Assembly: GCF_030287445.1 (NCBI RefSeq)
Contig: NZ_JASVWB010000002.1
Location: 4,836,001 to 4,900,000 of the forward strand
Length of the DNA stretch: 64,000 bases
Origin: Streptomyces sp. ALI-76-A
GTDB lineage: Bacteria; Actinomycetota; Actinomycetes; Streptomycetales; Streptomycetaceae
Reading direction: 5' to 3'
The number at the start of each line of letters is the position of its first letter. Positions within the stretch are counted from its first letter, which is position 1. Below are positions 17,323-25,918 of the stretch, piece after piece. Both the position numbers and the translations under genes were made by a program. The notes beneath the pieces were generated by a model. The model made no database searches and was not told the origin of the DNA. It saw only the letters and a program-made list of their open reading frames with translations.

Positions 17323-17752
17323 TCGCCGGGTGCGCCGGTCGGCAGGCGAGCTCGCACCACACGTACTTGCCCCGGCTCCCGAACCTGGACAACGGCTGCC
17401 AGCCCCACAGATCGGAGCAGGACCGGACCAGGGTGAGGCCCCGGCCGTCCTCCGCGCAGGTGAGGTCTTCCAGGTCTCTCGACTGGTCCGGGAACCGAGG
17501 TGGTTCCGGGTCCGCGTCCCAGGCGCCGATCCGCAACACCCCGCCCGACCAGCGGACCCGCAGCGCGGCCGGCCCCTTCGTATGGCGCACGGCGTTGGAG
17601 ACCAGCTCCGCAGCGAGCAGTTCGGCCGTGTCGACCAGGGTGATCAGGCCGTGCAGGGTCAGGATCAGGCGGAGAGCACGGCGGCAGACGGTGACGGCCC
17701 GGGGGTCGTTGGGGATGTGGAGCGCGTACTCCCACGGCTCGTTCTCGGGCAT
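17222..17752 (-). CDS. HATPase_c_2 family ATP-binding protein (anti-sigma/RsbW-like)
   Basis: 176 residues from ATG 17752, with GGAG six bases upstream; the open frame extends further 5' without protein character. AELLAAELVSNAVRHTKGPA is the N-box of GHKL ATPases and DGRGLTLVRSCSDLWGW the G-box region. Proteins like this lie beside XRE-DUF397 pairs in many Streptomyces loci, as here. The core domain ends near residue 145; the Pro/Thr-rich tail is encoded antisense to the end of the response regulator, probably from loss of an original stop. Could act as a kinase or anti-sigma-like partner. Confidence 0.85.
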   Translation of the reverse strand: MPENEPWEYALHIPNDPRAVTVCRRALRLILTLHGLITLVDTAELLAAELVSNAVRHTKGPAALRVRWSGGVLRIGAWDADPEPPRFPDQSRDLEDLTCAEDGRGLTLVRSCSDLWGWQPLSRFGSRGKYVWCELACRPAHPATTQVSPAAPRTRTPPPGCGPASPVSPGSGSHVS

Positions 17753-17886
17753 GCGGAACTCCGTTCGGCGGGTGGGGGGTTGCGGTCGGCGGGCGGTGGC
17801 AGTGCCGCGGCCGTCATGGCAGGACGGGGCGGTGCGCTTCCGGGGTCCCGGGGTGTCGCAGCGTGTGCGTCGCGTCACTGACGGTA

Positions 17887-17904
17887 GAGGAGAAATTTCT
17901 CCTC
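17887..17904. promoter_or_regulatory. 18-bp perfect palindrome, likely operator of the XRE regulator
   Basis: gaggagaaatttctcctc is a perfect 18-bp palindrome in the divergent gap between the ATPase gene and the XRE gene, 72 bp before ATG 17976. A possible -10 (taatct) lies at 17931-17936, placing the palindrome over the -35 region. It is AT-rich against its surroundings. The rest of the gap (17753-17975) shows no other feature. Confidence 0.75.
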
Positions 17905-17975
17905 GCGCAAGCTGTTGCCCTAATCTGGCACCTGAACGTGGCAGCACTGTCGGGGCGTTGGGGAGGGGAGAACGT

Positions 17976-18827
17976 ATGGCGCCGAGGAGCAACCCCACCG
18001 CTCGGCAGGTGCGTCTGGGAGCCGAGTTGCGCAAGCTGCGCGAGGCGGCGGGCCTGAAGGCGCGCGAGGTGGCTGCCTCGCTGAACTCGACCTCGGCGCA
18101 GATGAGCCAGACGGAAGCGGGCATCTCCGGGGTGAGCGTCGAGCGCGTGCGTCGGCTCGCGGCGCATTACGGCTGTGCGGACGAGGAGTTCGTCGACGCT
18201 CTGGCAGCCATGGCGAGCGAGCGCACACGTGGTTGGTGGGACGACTACCGAGGAGTCCTGCCCCAGGTGAACCTGGACGTGGCCGAGGCGGAACATCATG
18301 CGGCGTTCCTGCATGAAGTCGTGATCACCTACGTTCCTGGGCTTCTCCAGACCCCGGACTACGCTCGCGCGGTCTTCAGGTACATGCGCCCCGAACTGCC
18401 CGAGAGCGAACTCGCTCCTCGCGTGGAGCACCGGATGAGGCGCCGCGTCGTCATCGAGGGCAACGACCCCACCCCTTACGAGACGGTCATCCACGAGTTC
18501 GCGCTGCGTATCCGCGTGGCCGACCGCCAGACATCCGTGTCTCAGCTCCGCCTCATCCTGGAGGAGATCGAGAAGGGCCACGCCACCGTGCGGGTCATCC
18601 CCGTCGACAGGGAGGGATTCGCCGGTGCTGACGCCTCGATGATGTTCATGGGAGGCCCGGTGCCCAAGCTGGACACGGGGCTGCTCGACGCTCCCACGGG
18701 GACTCTGTTCATCGACGCGGAAGCGCATTTGAATCGGCTCCGCACGCTCTTCCGTACGGTGAGGGCATCGTCGCTGGACCCCTCGGAGTCTCGTGACCTC
18801 ATTCACCGGTTGACGAAGGAACTCTGA
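17976..18827 (+). CDS. XRE-family regulator with DUF5753-type C-terminus (whiJ-like)
   Basis: 283 residues from ATG 17976, with GGGGAGGGGAG just upstream. The N-terminal helix-turn-helix is AELRKLREAAGLKAREVAA then LNSTSAQMSQTEAG. The C-terminal ~190 residues fit the DUF5753 domain (ITYVPGLLQTPDYARAVF, LILEEIEKGHATVRVIP). Such regulators occur in many paralogous copies in Streptomyces, each paired with a DUF397 protein; WhiJ is the best-known example and affects sporulation. The stop overlaps the DUF397 start by 1 bp. The palindrome at 17887 is a good candidate for its own operator. Confidence 0.93.
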   Translation: MAPRSNPTARQVRLGAELRKLREAAGLKAREVAASLNSTSAQMSQTEAGISGVSVERVRRLAAHYGCADEEFVDALAAMASERTRGWWDDYRGVLPQVNLDVAEAEHHAAFLHEVVITYVPGLLQTPDYARAVFRYMRPELPESELAPRVEHRMRRRVVIEGNDPTPYETVIHEFALRIRVADRQTSVSQLRLILEEIEKGHATVRVIPVDREGFAGADASMMFMGGPVPKLDTGLLDAPTGTLFIDAEAHLNRLRTLFRTVRASSLDPSESRDLIHRLTKEL

Positions 18828-19027
18828 TGAACTGGCGAAAGTCCAGCTACTCCGGCGGCGGCGAGGGCAACACCTGCGTCGAGATAGCAACCCTCCCCAC
18901 CCGCACAGCCGTCCGCGACTCAAAGGCCCCCGCCCGCGCCACGCTCTCCTTCGGCGCCGCCTCCTTCGCCGCCCTCATCGACCACCTGAAGGAACACCCC
19001 TGGTCAGACAAGGGGGTGCCGGGCTAG
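18827..19027 (+). CDS. DUF397 small protein
   Basis: 66 residues. NWRKSSYSGGGEGNTCVEI and VRDSKAP are the hallmark motifs of DUF397, and SFGAASFAALIDHLKEHP is the typical C-terminal part. In characterised loci DUF397 proteins work with the neighbouring XRE regulator, probably binding it and altering its DNA binding. ATG 18827 shares one base with the TGA of that regulator, so the two are translationally coupled. The P450 gene begins 10 bp after the stop and may be read from the same transcript. Confidence 0.93.
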   Translation: MNWRKSSYSGGGEGNTCVEIATLPTRTAVRDSKAPARATLSFGAASFAALIDHLKEHPWSDKGVPG

Positions 19028-19036
19028 CGTCCGCTC

Positions 19037-20239
19037 ATGGCAGCCTTCGATCCGTGGGACCCGGCGTTCCTCGCCGACCCGTACCCCGCCTACGCCGAGC
19101 TGCGTGCCCGGGGGCGCGTGCACTACTACGAGCCCACGAACCAGTGGCTGGTTCCCCACCACGCCGACGTGTCCGCGCTGCTGCGCGACCGTCGGCTCGG
19201 GCGGACGTACCAGCACCGGTTCACCCACGAGGACTTCGGGCGGACGGCGCCACCGCCGGAGCACGAGCCGTTCCACACGCTCAACGACCACGGGATGCTC
19301 GACCTGGAGCCGCCGGACCACACCCGGATCCGGCGTCTGGTGTCGAAGGCGTTCACGCCGCGCACGGTGGAGGGGCTGAAGCCGTACGTGGAAGGGCTGG
19401 CCGGTGACCTGGTGTCCGCGCTGGTGGAGGCGGGCGGCGGGGATCTGCTGACGGATGTGGCGGAGCCGCTGCCGGTCGCGGTGATCGCGCAGATGCTGGG
19501 CATCCCGGAGGCGGACCGGGCGCCGCTGCGGCCCTGGTCGGCGGACATCTGCGGGATGTACGAGCTGGACCCCCCGCAGGAGGTGGCCGCGAGGGCGGTG
19601 CGGGCGTCGGTGGAGTTCTCGGACTACCTGCGGGACCTGATCGCCGAGCGCCGCAAGGAGCCGGGACAGGACCTGATCTCCGGTCTGATCGCGGCGCACG
19701 ACGAGGGCGACCGGCTGACCGAGCAGGAGATGATCTCGACCTGTGTGCTGCTGCTGAACGCGGGCCACGAGGCGACGGTGAACGCCACGGTCAACGGCTG
19801 GTGGGCGCTGTTCCGCCACCCGGACCAGCTGGCGGCGCTGCGGGCGGACCACTCCCTGGTCCCGTCCGCCGTGGAGGAGCTGATGCGCTACGACACCCCG
19901 CTCCAGCTCTTCGAACGCTGGGTCCTGGACGACATCGAGGTCGCCGGGACGACGATCCCGCGGGGCACGGAGGTCGCGCTGCTCTTCGGGTCCGCCAACC
20001 ACGACCCCGAGGTCTTCTCCGATCCCGGGCACCTCGATCTGACCCGCGCGGACAACCCGCACATCTCCTTCAGCGCGGGCATCCACTACTGCATCGGCGC
20101 GCCCCTGGCCAGGATCGAACTGGCGGCCTCGATGACCGCTCTGCTGGAGCGGGCGCCCACGCTGGCCCTGGCGGCCGAGCCGCAGCGCAAGCCGAACTTC
20201 GTGATCCGGGGGCTGGAGGGCCTACCCGTGACGGTCTGA
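19037..20239 (+). CDS. Cytochrome P450 (CYP107-like)
   Basis: 400 residues, typical for a soluble bacterial class I P450. Visible motifs: I-helix LLLNAGHEATVNA (oxygen activation), the K-helix ExxR in VEELMRYDTPLQLF, and heme-binding FSAGIHYCIGAPLARIE with axial Cys352. Redox partners are not encoded nearby. The start is only 10 bp after the DUF397 gene, an arrangement that could bring it under the whiJ-like regulator. Substrate unknown; CYP107 members are mostly secondary-metabolite hydroxylases, but no biosynthetic cluster is seen here. The 3' end overlaps a minus-strand gene by 18 bp. Confidence 0.93.
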   Translation: MAAFDPWDPAFLADPYPAYAELRARGRVHYYEPTNQWLVPHHADVSALLRDRRLGRTYQHRFTHEDFGRTAPPPEHEPFHTLNDHGMLDLEPPDHTRIRRLVSKAFTPRTVEGLKPYVEGLAGDLVSALVEAGGGDLLTDVAEPLPVAVIAQMLGIPEADRAPLRPWSADICGMYELDPPQEVAARAVRASVEFSDYLRDLIAERRKEPGQDLISGLIAAHDEGDRLTEQEMISTCVLLLNAGHEATVNATVNGWWALFRHPDQLAALRADHSLVPSAVEELMRYDTPLQLFERWVLDDIEVAGTTIPRGTEVALLFGSANHDPEVFSDPGHLDLTRADNPHISFSAGIHYCIGAPLARIELAASMTALLERAPTLALAAEPQRKPNFVIRGLEGLPVTV

Positions 20240-20482
20240 GGCGTCACCCGGGCCGCCGAGCAGCCGGACGAGCAGCGTGTAGACCAGGACGGGCAGGGCG
20301 GCTCCCGCGAGGAACACGGGCGGGAGCTCGGTGACCAGGACGCCGAGGTCCATGCCCTCGTTCTCGAAGCCGCCGCCCAGGTGGATCCGAGTGCGGTCGC
20401 TGCTGAGCCACACCAGCGGGGCCGCCACCGCCCCCGCCAGCGACACCACACAGCCTCCGCACGTCACCGCGTCCCGGTTCAT
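20222..20482 (-). CDS. Small two-helix membrane protein, unrecognised
   Basis: 86 residues from ATG 20482. Two hydrophobic segments are visible: VVSLAGAVAAPLVWLS near the N-terminus and PPVFLAGAALPVLVYTLLVR near the C-terminus. No family recognised. It lies 56 bp downstream of the APC permease on the same strand, so it may be the second gene of that transcript. Its last 18 bp overlap the end of the P450 gene. Codon positions follow the local GC3 bias, which supports a real gene. Confidence 0.6.
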   Translation of the reverse strand: MNRDAVTCGGCVVSLAGAVAAPLVWLSSDRTRIHLGGGFENEGMDLGVLVTELPPVFLAGAALPVLVYTLLVRLLGGPGDASDRHG

Positions 20483-20538
20483 GACCGCAGGGACGCGCAC
20501 CCGCCCCCGCGCGGTTCGCACAGACCGGTCCCCGCTCC

Positions 20539-22050
20539 CTACCGCTCCTTCGTCTCCTCCAGCACCGTCCGCCCCAGCAGCGCGTACCGGGACGGATCCC
20601 GGCGCTTGAGGTACTGGGCGTAGCCGATGCCCGCCGCCGCGACCAGGGCGACCAGCCACGGGGTCGCCTTCAGCACCAGGGAGCCGGATTCCGACCCGGC
20701 CGCCACACCCATGTTGGACACCAGCAGGACGACCACCGCGAGCATGGCCACCCCGCCCACCAGCGGGGCGGTGAACGTCCTGAACCAGTGGCGGCTCTCG
20801 GGGTGGTGCGAGCGGAAGTACGCCAGTACCGCGAAGGAGCACACGGCCTGCACGACGAGGATCGCCATGGTGCCGAGGATGGCGAGCAGGACGTACGTCC
20901 CGGTGTACGGGTCCTTGCCCGCGATCCAGAACCCGGCGAGCAGCACCCCGCTGACGATCGTCTGGACCAGGCCGGCGATGTGCGGGGAGCCGTGTCTGGC
21001 GTGGGTGCGGCCGACGGTGTTCTTCAGGGACGGCAGGACGCCCTCGCGGCCGAGCGCGTACATGTACCGGGCGGCGCAGTTGTGGAAGGCCATGCCGCAG
21101 GCCAGCGAGCCGGTGATCATCAGCCATTGCATGACGTCGACCGCCCAGTGGCCGACGTACCGCTCGGTGGGGTCGAAGAACATGGCGAGCGGGTTCGCGG
21201 AGGAGGCCGCCGCGACGGCCGCCTGCTCGCCGTTGCCGATGATGGCCATCCAGGAGACGAAGACGTAGAAGACGCCCACGCCGAGGACCGAGATCATCGT
21301 CGCCTTGGGGATGATCTTCTTCGGGTCGCGGGACTCCTCGCCGTACATCGCGGTCGACTCGAAGCCGACCCACGACCAGAAGGCGAAGAACAGGCCGAGG
21401 CCGGCGCTGGTGCCCTGGAAGGCGTTGACCGGGTTGACCGGGCCGAAGGTGAAGCCGTCCGGGCCGCCGCCGTGCAGGGCGACCGAGATCGCCATCGCCG
21501 CGAGGATGGTCACCTCGGTGGCGAGCAGCACCACGAGCAGCTTCTCCGCGACCGAGACGCCGAACCAGGTGCCCGTCGCGTTGACCGCGAGCATCACGAC
21601 GGCGAAGAGCCACCACGGGATGTCGAGGCCCGTCTGGTCGTTGAGGGTGGTCGTCGCGAAGGTCGAGAAGATGCCGATGAGGGCCGGCTCGAAGACGACG
21701 TAGGCGAAGGTCGCGAGCAGTCCGGAGGCCAGGCCGACGGTGCGGCCGAGCCCGTAGGAGATGAAGCCGTAGAAGGCGCCGGTGGACGTGATGTGCTTCG
21801 CCATCGTGGTGAAGCCGACGGAAAAGATCGCCAGGACGACCATTGCGACGAGGTAGCTCGCCGGGGCGCCGATGCCGTTGCCGGACGACACCATGAAGGG
21901 CACGTTGCCCGTCATCGCGGTGATCGGCGCCGCGGTCGCCACAGCCATGAAGACCACGCCGAGCAGGCCGATGGCGTTGGGCTTCAGTCGGTGGACGGTC
22001 TTCTCGTCGCCTGTTCCCGCCTCGGGGGCGACGCCCTCCTGCACTGCCAT
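20539..22050 (-). CDS. APC-family permease, probably for ethanolamine
   Basis: 503 residues with about 12 hydrophobic segments. The N-terminal LKPNAIGLLGVVFMAVATAA, TGAFYGFISYGLGRTVGL and FAFWSWVGFESTAMYGEES are typical of amino acid-polyamine-organocation transporters. The gene is divergent from eutBC across 192 bp, so the likely substrate is ethanolamine; amino acids or other amines are possible on sequence alone. ATG 22050 is used, and the MAVQEG start has a GGAGAGG-like site upstream. The C-terminus (YLKRRDPSRYALLGRTVL) is cytosolic. Confidence 0.85.
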   Translation of the reverse strand: MAVQEGVAPEAGTGDEKTVHRLKPNAIGLLGVVFMAVATAAPITAMTGNVPFMVSSGNGIGAPASYLVAMVVLAIFSVGFTTMAKHITSTGAFYGFISYGLGRTVGLASGLLATFAYVVFEPALIGIFSTFATTTLNDQTGLDIPWWLFAVVMLAVNATGTWFGVSVAEKLLVVLLATEVTILAAMAISVALHGGGPDGFTFGPVNPVNAFQGTSAGLGLFFAFWSWVGFESTAMYGEESRDPKKIIPKATMISVLGVGVFYVFVSWMAIIGNGEQAAVAAASSANPLAMFFDPTERYVGHWAVDVMQWLMITGSLACGMAFHNCAARYMYALGREGVLPSLKNTVGRTHARHGSPHIAGLVQTIVSGVLLAGFWIAGKDPYTGTYVLLAILGTMAILVVQAVCSFAVLAYFRSHHPESRHWFRTFTAPLVGGVAMLAVVVLLVSNMGVAAGSESGSLVLKATPWLVALVAAAGIGYAQYLKRRDPSRYALLGRTVLEETKER

Positions 22051-22242
22051 CGGGTGGCCCCTCTCCTTGCCGGTCCATATCCGTACTGGACGGGATCCTG
22101 GGCCGCGAATGAGTCAGTCAGCAGGGTCTCGGCGTTAAATGCACGTCAACTAGACCTTTGGAGGCGGGGCGGGGCGAACGTGCGTGTTAACTCTCCGCCG
22201 GTCCGTGGACCGGGCCGGAGCGCACCTCGTACGGTCACCCTC

Positions 22243-23631
22243 ATGAGCGCCTACACCTTCACCCTCGGCGGCGAGCGCCACCGCTTCGACACCCTCGCCC
22301 GGCTGTTGGCCGCCGCGAGCCCCGAGCGCTCCGGCGACGGGCTGGCCGGCCTCGCCGCGTCGTCCGCGCGGAAGCGGGTCGCCGCCCGCTGGGCGCTGGC
22401 CGAGGTGCCGCTCACGGCCTTCCTCACCGAGCCGGTGATCCCCTACGAGACCGACGACGTGACCCGGCTGATCCTCGACACGCACGATCCCGCGGCGTTC
22501 GCGCCGGTGGCCGGGATGACGGTCGGCGAACTGCGGGAGTGGCTGCTGTCCCACGCGGCGGACGCGGTGTCGCTGGCCGCGCTGGCTCCCGGGCTGACAC
22601 CGGAGATGGTCGCGGCCGTGTCCAAGCTGATGGGGAACGCGGACCTGGTCGCCGTGGCGCGGAAAGTGCGGGTCGTGACCGCGTTCCGCTCGACGATCGG
22701 CCTGCCGGGCCGGCTGGCCACCCGCCTCCAGCCCAACCACCCCACCGACGACCCGGCGGGCGTGGCCGCGGCACTGCTGGACGGCCTGCTGCTGGGCTCC
22801 GGCGACGCGGTGATCGGCATCAACCCGGCGACCGACAGCCCGAAGGCCGTACGCGACCTGCTGGAGTTGCTGGACGGGGTCATCACGCGGTACGCGATCC
22901 CGACCCAGTCGTGCGTGCTGTGCCATGTGACGACGAGCGTGGACCTCATGGAACGCGGGGCTCCCGTCGACCTCGTCTTCCAGTCCGTCGCGGGCACGCA
23001 GGCGGCGAACGCGTCCTTCGGGGTCACGCTCGGACTGCTCGACGAGGCGCACGAGGCGGCCCGGAAGCTGGACCGCGGCACGGTCGGCGGGAACGTCATG
23101 TACTTCGAGACCGGCCAGGGCAGCGCCCTGTCGGCCGGCGCGCACCACGGGGTGGACCAGCAGACGGTCGAGGCCCGGGCGTACGCGGTCGCCCGCCGCT
23201 ACGACCCCCTGCTGGTGAACACGGTCGTCGGTTTCATCGGCCCCGAGTACCTCTACGACGGCCGGCAGATCCTGCGCGCCGCCCTGGAGGACCACTTCTG
23301 CGGCAAGCTGCTCGGCCTGCCGATGGGCCTGGACATCTGCTACACCAACCACGCGGACGCCGACGACGACGACGTGGCCACCATGCTGACGATGCTCGGC
23401 GTCGCGGGCGCCTCGTTCGTGATCTGCACGCCGGGCGGCGACGACATCATGCTCAACTACCAGTCGGCCTCCTACCACGACGCGTTGTACCTGCGGGAGG
23501 TGCTCGGCCTGCGCCCCGCGCCGGAGTTCGAGGCCTGGCTGGAGTCGATCGGGCTGCTGGACGACCGCGGCGGCATCCGCGAGGTCACGGCCCACCCCCT
23601 GACGGCCATCGGACGGGAGCTCGCGGCATGA
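22243..23631 (+). CDS. eutB: Ethanolamine ammonia-lyase large subunit
   Basis: 462 residues from ATG 22243; the open frame runs further upstream opposite the permease, but conserved sequence begins here. The adenosylcobalamin-dependent EutBC enzyme converts ethanolamine to acetaldehyde and ammonia. NPATDSPKAVRDLLELLD, PTQSCVLCHVTTSVDLMERG, FQSVAGTQAANASFG and GLDICYTNHADADDDDV are all diagnostic of EutB. The stop overlaps eutC by 4 bp. No reactivase (eutA) or microcompartment genes are adjacent. I saw no recognisable cobalamin riboswitch in the upstream gap. Confidence 0.96.
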   Translation: MSAYTFTLGGERHRFDTLARLLAAASPERSGDGLAGLAASSARKRVAARWALAEVPLTAFLTEPVIPYETDDVTRLILDTHDPAAFAPVAGMTVGELREWLLSHAADAVSLAALAPGLTPEMVAAVSKLMGNADLVAVARKVRVVTAFRSTIGLPGRLATRLQPNHPTDDPAGVAAALLDGLLLGSGDAVIGINPATDSPKAVRDLLELLDGVITRYAIPTQSCVLCHVTTSVDLMERGAPVDLVFQSVAGTQAANASFGVTLGLLDEAHEAARKLDRGTVGGNVMYFETGQGSALSAGAHHGVDQQTVEARAYAVARRYDPLLVNTVVGFIGPEYLYDGRQILRAALEDHFCGKLLGLPMGLDICYTNHADADDDDVATMLTMLGVAGASFVICTPGGDDIMLNYQSASYHDALYLREVLGLRPAPEFEAWLESIGLLDDRGGIREVTAHPLTAIGRELAA

Positions 23632-24401
23632 GCGAACTGGTCACCCACACCGAGGACCTGGCCCTGTGGTCGACGCTGCGGCGTCACACCCAGGCCCGCA
23701 TCGGCCTCGGCCGGGCCGGTTCCGGCCTGCCCACCCGGCACCGGCTGGAACTCCAGGCCGCGCACGCGGCCGCCCGGGACGCGGTGCACACACCGTTCGA
23801 CCCGGACGCGGTCGCCGCGGCGCTGCCCGGGACGCCGACGCTACGGGTCCGCAGCGCCGCCCCGGACCGGCTCACCTACCTCCAGCGTCCCGACCTGGGC
23901 CGCCGCCTGGACGCCACGGACCGCGCGCATCTGCCGACGGGAACGTGGGACGTGCTCTTCGTGGTCGCCGACGGGCTGTCCAGCCGGGCGGTGCACGAGC
24001 ACGCGGCGCCGGTGGTGCGGGCCACGACGTCCCGGCTGCCGGCCGGCTGGCGGGTGGCCCCCGTGGTCCTCGCCGGACAGGCCCGGGTGGCCCTCGGCGA
24101 CGACATCGCCCACGCGATGGGCGCGGCGATGGTGGTCGTCCTGCTCGGGGAGCGGCCCGGCATGTCGGCGGCGGACTCCCTGGGCGCGTATCTCACGTAC
24201 GGCCCGAAGCCCGGCGTGACGACCGACGCCGACCGCAACTGCCTGTCCAACATCCGGCCCCCGCTGGGGCTGGCCTACGAGGCGGCGGCGGGGAAGCTGG
24301 CGGCGCTGATGGGCCGGGCACGGGCGCTGGGGCTGACGGGGGTGGGGCTCAAGGACGAGTCGGACGCGTTGCCGACGGTGGCCCCGGCTCAGACCAGGTA
24401 G
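23628..24401 (+). CDS. eutC: Ethanolamine ammonia-lyase small subunit
   Basis: 257 residues from ATG 23628 (4-bp overlap with eutB). Family signatures: TQARIGLGRAGSGLPTRH at the N-terminus, WDVLFVVADGLSSRAVHEHA, LGERPGMSAADSLGAYLTY and DADRNCLSNIRPPLGL. The small subunit contributes to adenosylcobalamin binding. Length is normal. The 3' end overlaps the end of a broken minus-strand gene by 13 bp. Codon use matches the neighbours. Confidence 0.95.
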   Translation: MSELVTHTEDLALWSTLRRHTQARIGLGRAGSGLPTRHRLELQAAHAAARDAVHTPFDPDAVAAALPGTPTLRVRSAAPDRLTYLQRPDLGRRLDATDRAHLPTGTWDVLFVVADGLSSRAVHEHAAPVVRATTSRLPAGWRVAPVVLAGQARVALGDDIAHAMGAAMVVVLLGERPGMSAADSLGAYLTYGPKPGVTTDADRNCLSNIRPPLGLAYEAAAGKLAALMGRARALGLTGVGLKDESDALPTVAPAQTR

Positions 24402-24909
24402 GGCTTGAGCTGGTCGGTGTCGAGCGTGATGCCGACGGCTTCGGGGAGGGTGACCTTGTCGCCGATCCTCACCGTGTGGATGTCCCGGTATCCGTCCTCC
24501 GGGTCGGGCTTGCTGTGCACGACGACGGAGGCGTGCTCGCGGTCGATCAGCAGGTAGACGGGGACCCCGGCTTCGGCGTAGCCGCGGGGCTTCTCCACGC
24601 GGTCGCGGTCGTGCGTGTCCGAGTCGTACGAGGTGACCTCGACCGTCATCAGGACGCCGTCCGGGTCGGCCCAGTCGCCCTGGCCGGCGAAGTACCCGAC
24701 GGGTGCGAGTGCTCCGTCAGGAAGGGCACGGCCGTTACGGTAACCCTCCACTTTCAGGCCCTGGGTCGGGTCGAGGTCGAACTCGGGCCGGGCCGTCCGT
24801 CGATGAACTCGAACCTGACGGTCTCGTCCTCGCGCTCGGCGAATGCGGCGATCCGCTCGAACACGTCCACCGACATCTGAGACGACGTGCGCTCTGTCAT
24901 AACCGTCAT
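24389..24909 (-). pseudogene. Broken Uma2-type (DUF820-like) endonuclease-fold gene
   Basis: The N-terminal part starts at ATG 24909 with GGGAGG upstream and reads MTVMTERTSSQMSVDVFE then FEFIDG, a normal Uma2 start. The C-terminal part (RPEFDLDPTQGLKVEGYRNG, then DPDGVLMTVEVTSYDSDTHD and EKPRGYAEAGVPVYLLIDRE) is in a different frame. The junction is near 24790-24800. The linking region normally present between these blocks (roughly 20-25 residues in relatives I recall) is missing. This looks like an internal deletion plus frame change rather than a single sequencing error. Uma2 genes are numerous in Streptomyces and of unknown function. Confidence 0.75.
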
Positions 24910-24979
24910 GGTGCCTCCCTTCACAGGCGGACACCAGCGTCACCGGAGACAGGTGCGAGGGGCGCGTTCCGGGATGTGA

Positions 24980-25876
24980 TCATCCGAGTGAGTGATCACC
25001 AGGTGACGCCACCGGCAACGTCAGTCCCCACGCCCCCTCCCACACCGTCCACGTCCGTCTCCGCACCGGCCCCGACACCGCCGCGTCCGCCCGGTACCGG
25101 AAGTCCGGTCCCGACACGGTGATCCGCCGCCCTGTCGCCAGCAGCGGGGTCGCCTCCGCGCCCACCGACAGCGGCCGGGCCTCGACCTCGACCTTCCCCG
25201 AGTCACCCGGAGTGACCGACAGGGCCTCCAGCGGCTGGTCCAGGTCCACCAGCGTGACCCCGTCGACCTCCACGCGCAGCCGGGAGGGGCCGGGGGCGGC
25301 CGCCGGGGAGGAGGAGCGGGCGGGGCGGGCGGCCACGAGGGTGCGTACGAGGGACTGGCAGGTACGTATCCAGGGGCGGCCGGAGTCGAAGTCGGCGACG
25401 TGCCGGCCGGCCTCCGCGGTGTCCTCCGCCCCACCCGTCAGGGGCGGTATCCGCAACGCCCCCAGCACCACCCCGTCGCTCTCGTCGACCAGCAGGTCCA
25501 TGCGCCGCTCGGCCCCGTCCAGGACGGCCCGGGCCGCGGCCACCGCGCCCGCGGGGATGCCCAGGGAGCGGGCCAGGGCCTGGGCGGCGCCCACCGGCAC
25601 CACCGACAGCCCGCATCCCGCCAGCTCCCGCCGCCGGTGCAGCAGGGACACCGCCCGGACCAGCGCGCGGTCGTCGCCGATCACCACCGGCCGCCGCGAA
25701 CCCCGCCGCTCCAGCACCCGGGCGAATTCCTCGGGACTGTCGGGAAGGCAGACCTTCGTATGCGCCGCACCCCCGCTGAGCACGTCTTTCGCGATCCGGA
25801 CGGCCTCTCCGTCCGTCCGCCGGGCGACCGGATCGATCACCACCAGCAACTGATCGGACGTCGCGAAAGTCGCCAC
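24980..25876 (-). CDS. Diacylglycerol kinase-like catalytic-domain protein
   Basis: 298 residues. LLVVIDPVARRTDGEAV resembles the N-terminal fold of DAG/sphingosine kinases, RPVVIGDDRALVRAVSLLHR replaces the usual GGDGT nucleotide motif, and LSVVPVGAAQALARSLGIP corresponds to the GTxNdlAR motif with the key residues changed. Catalytic activity is therefore doubtful. It is divergent from purA across 196 bp. An ATG at 25876 is used. A role in lipid phosphorylation is a family inference only; a degenerate regulatory or binding protein is equally possible. Confidence 0.75.
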   Translation of the reverse strand: MATFATSDQLLVVIDPVARRTDGEAVRIAKDVLSGGAAHTKVCLPDSPEEFARVLERRGSRRPVVIGDDRALVRAVSLLHRRRELAGCGLSVVPVGAAQALARSLGIPAGAVAAARAVLDGAERRMDLLVDESDGVVLGALRIPPLTGGAEDTAEAGRHVADFDSGRPWIRTCQSLVRTLVAARPARSSSPAAAPGPSRLRVEVDGVTLVDLDQPLEALSVTPGDSGKVEVEARPLSVGAEATPLLATGRRITVSGPDFRYRADAAVSGPVRRRTWTVWEGAWGLTLPVASPGDHSLG

Positions 25877-25918
25877 CTCGGTCCTGCCTCGCTTCCTCGG
25901 GTAGCATCTTTGTGCAAG

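Noticed and set aside
20788..22242. Upstream extension of the eutB frame
   Set aside because: Antisense to the permease gene and lacking EutB similarity; the conserved protein starts at ATG 22243.
22051..22242. Cobalamin riboswitch upstream of eutB
   Set aside because: No B12-box-like sequence or suitable stem arrangement was recognised in the 192-bp gap.
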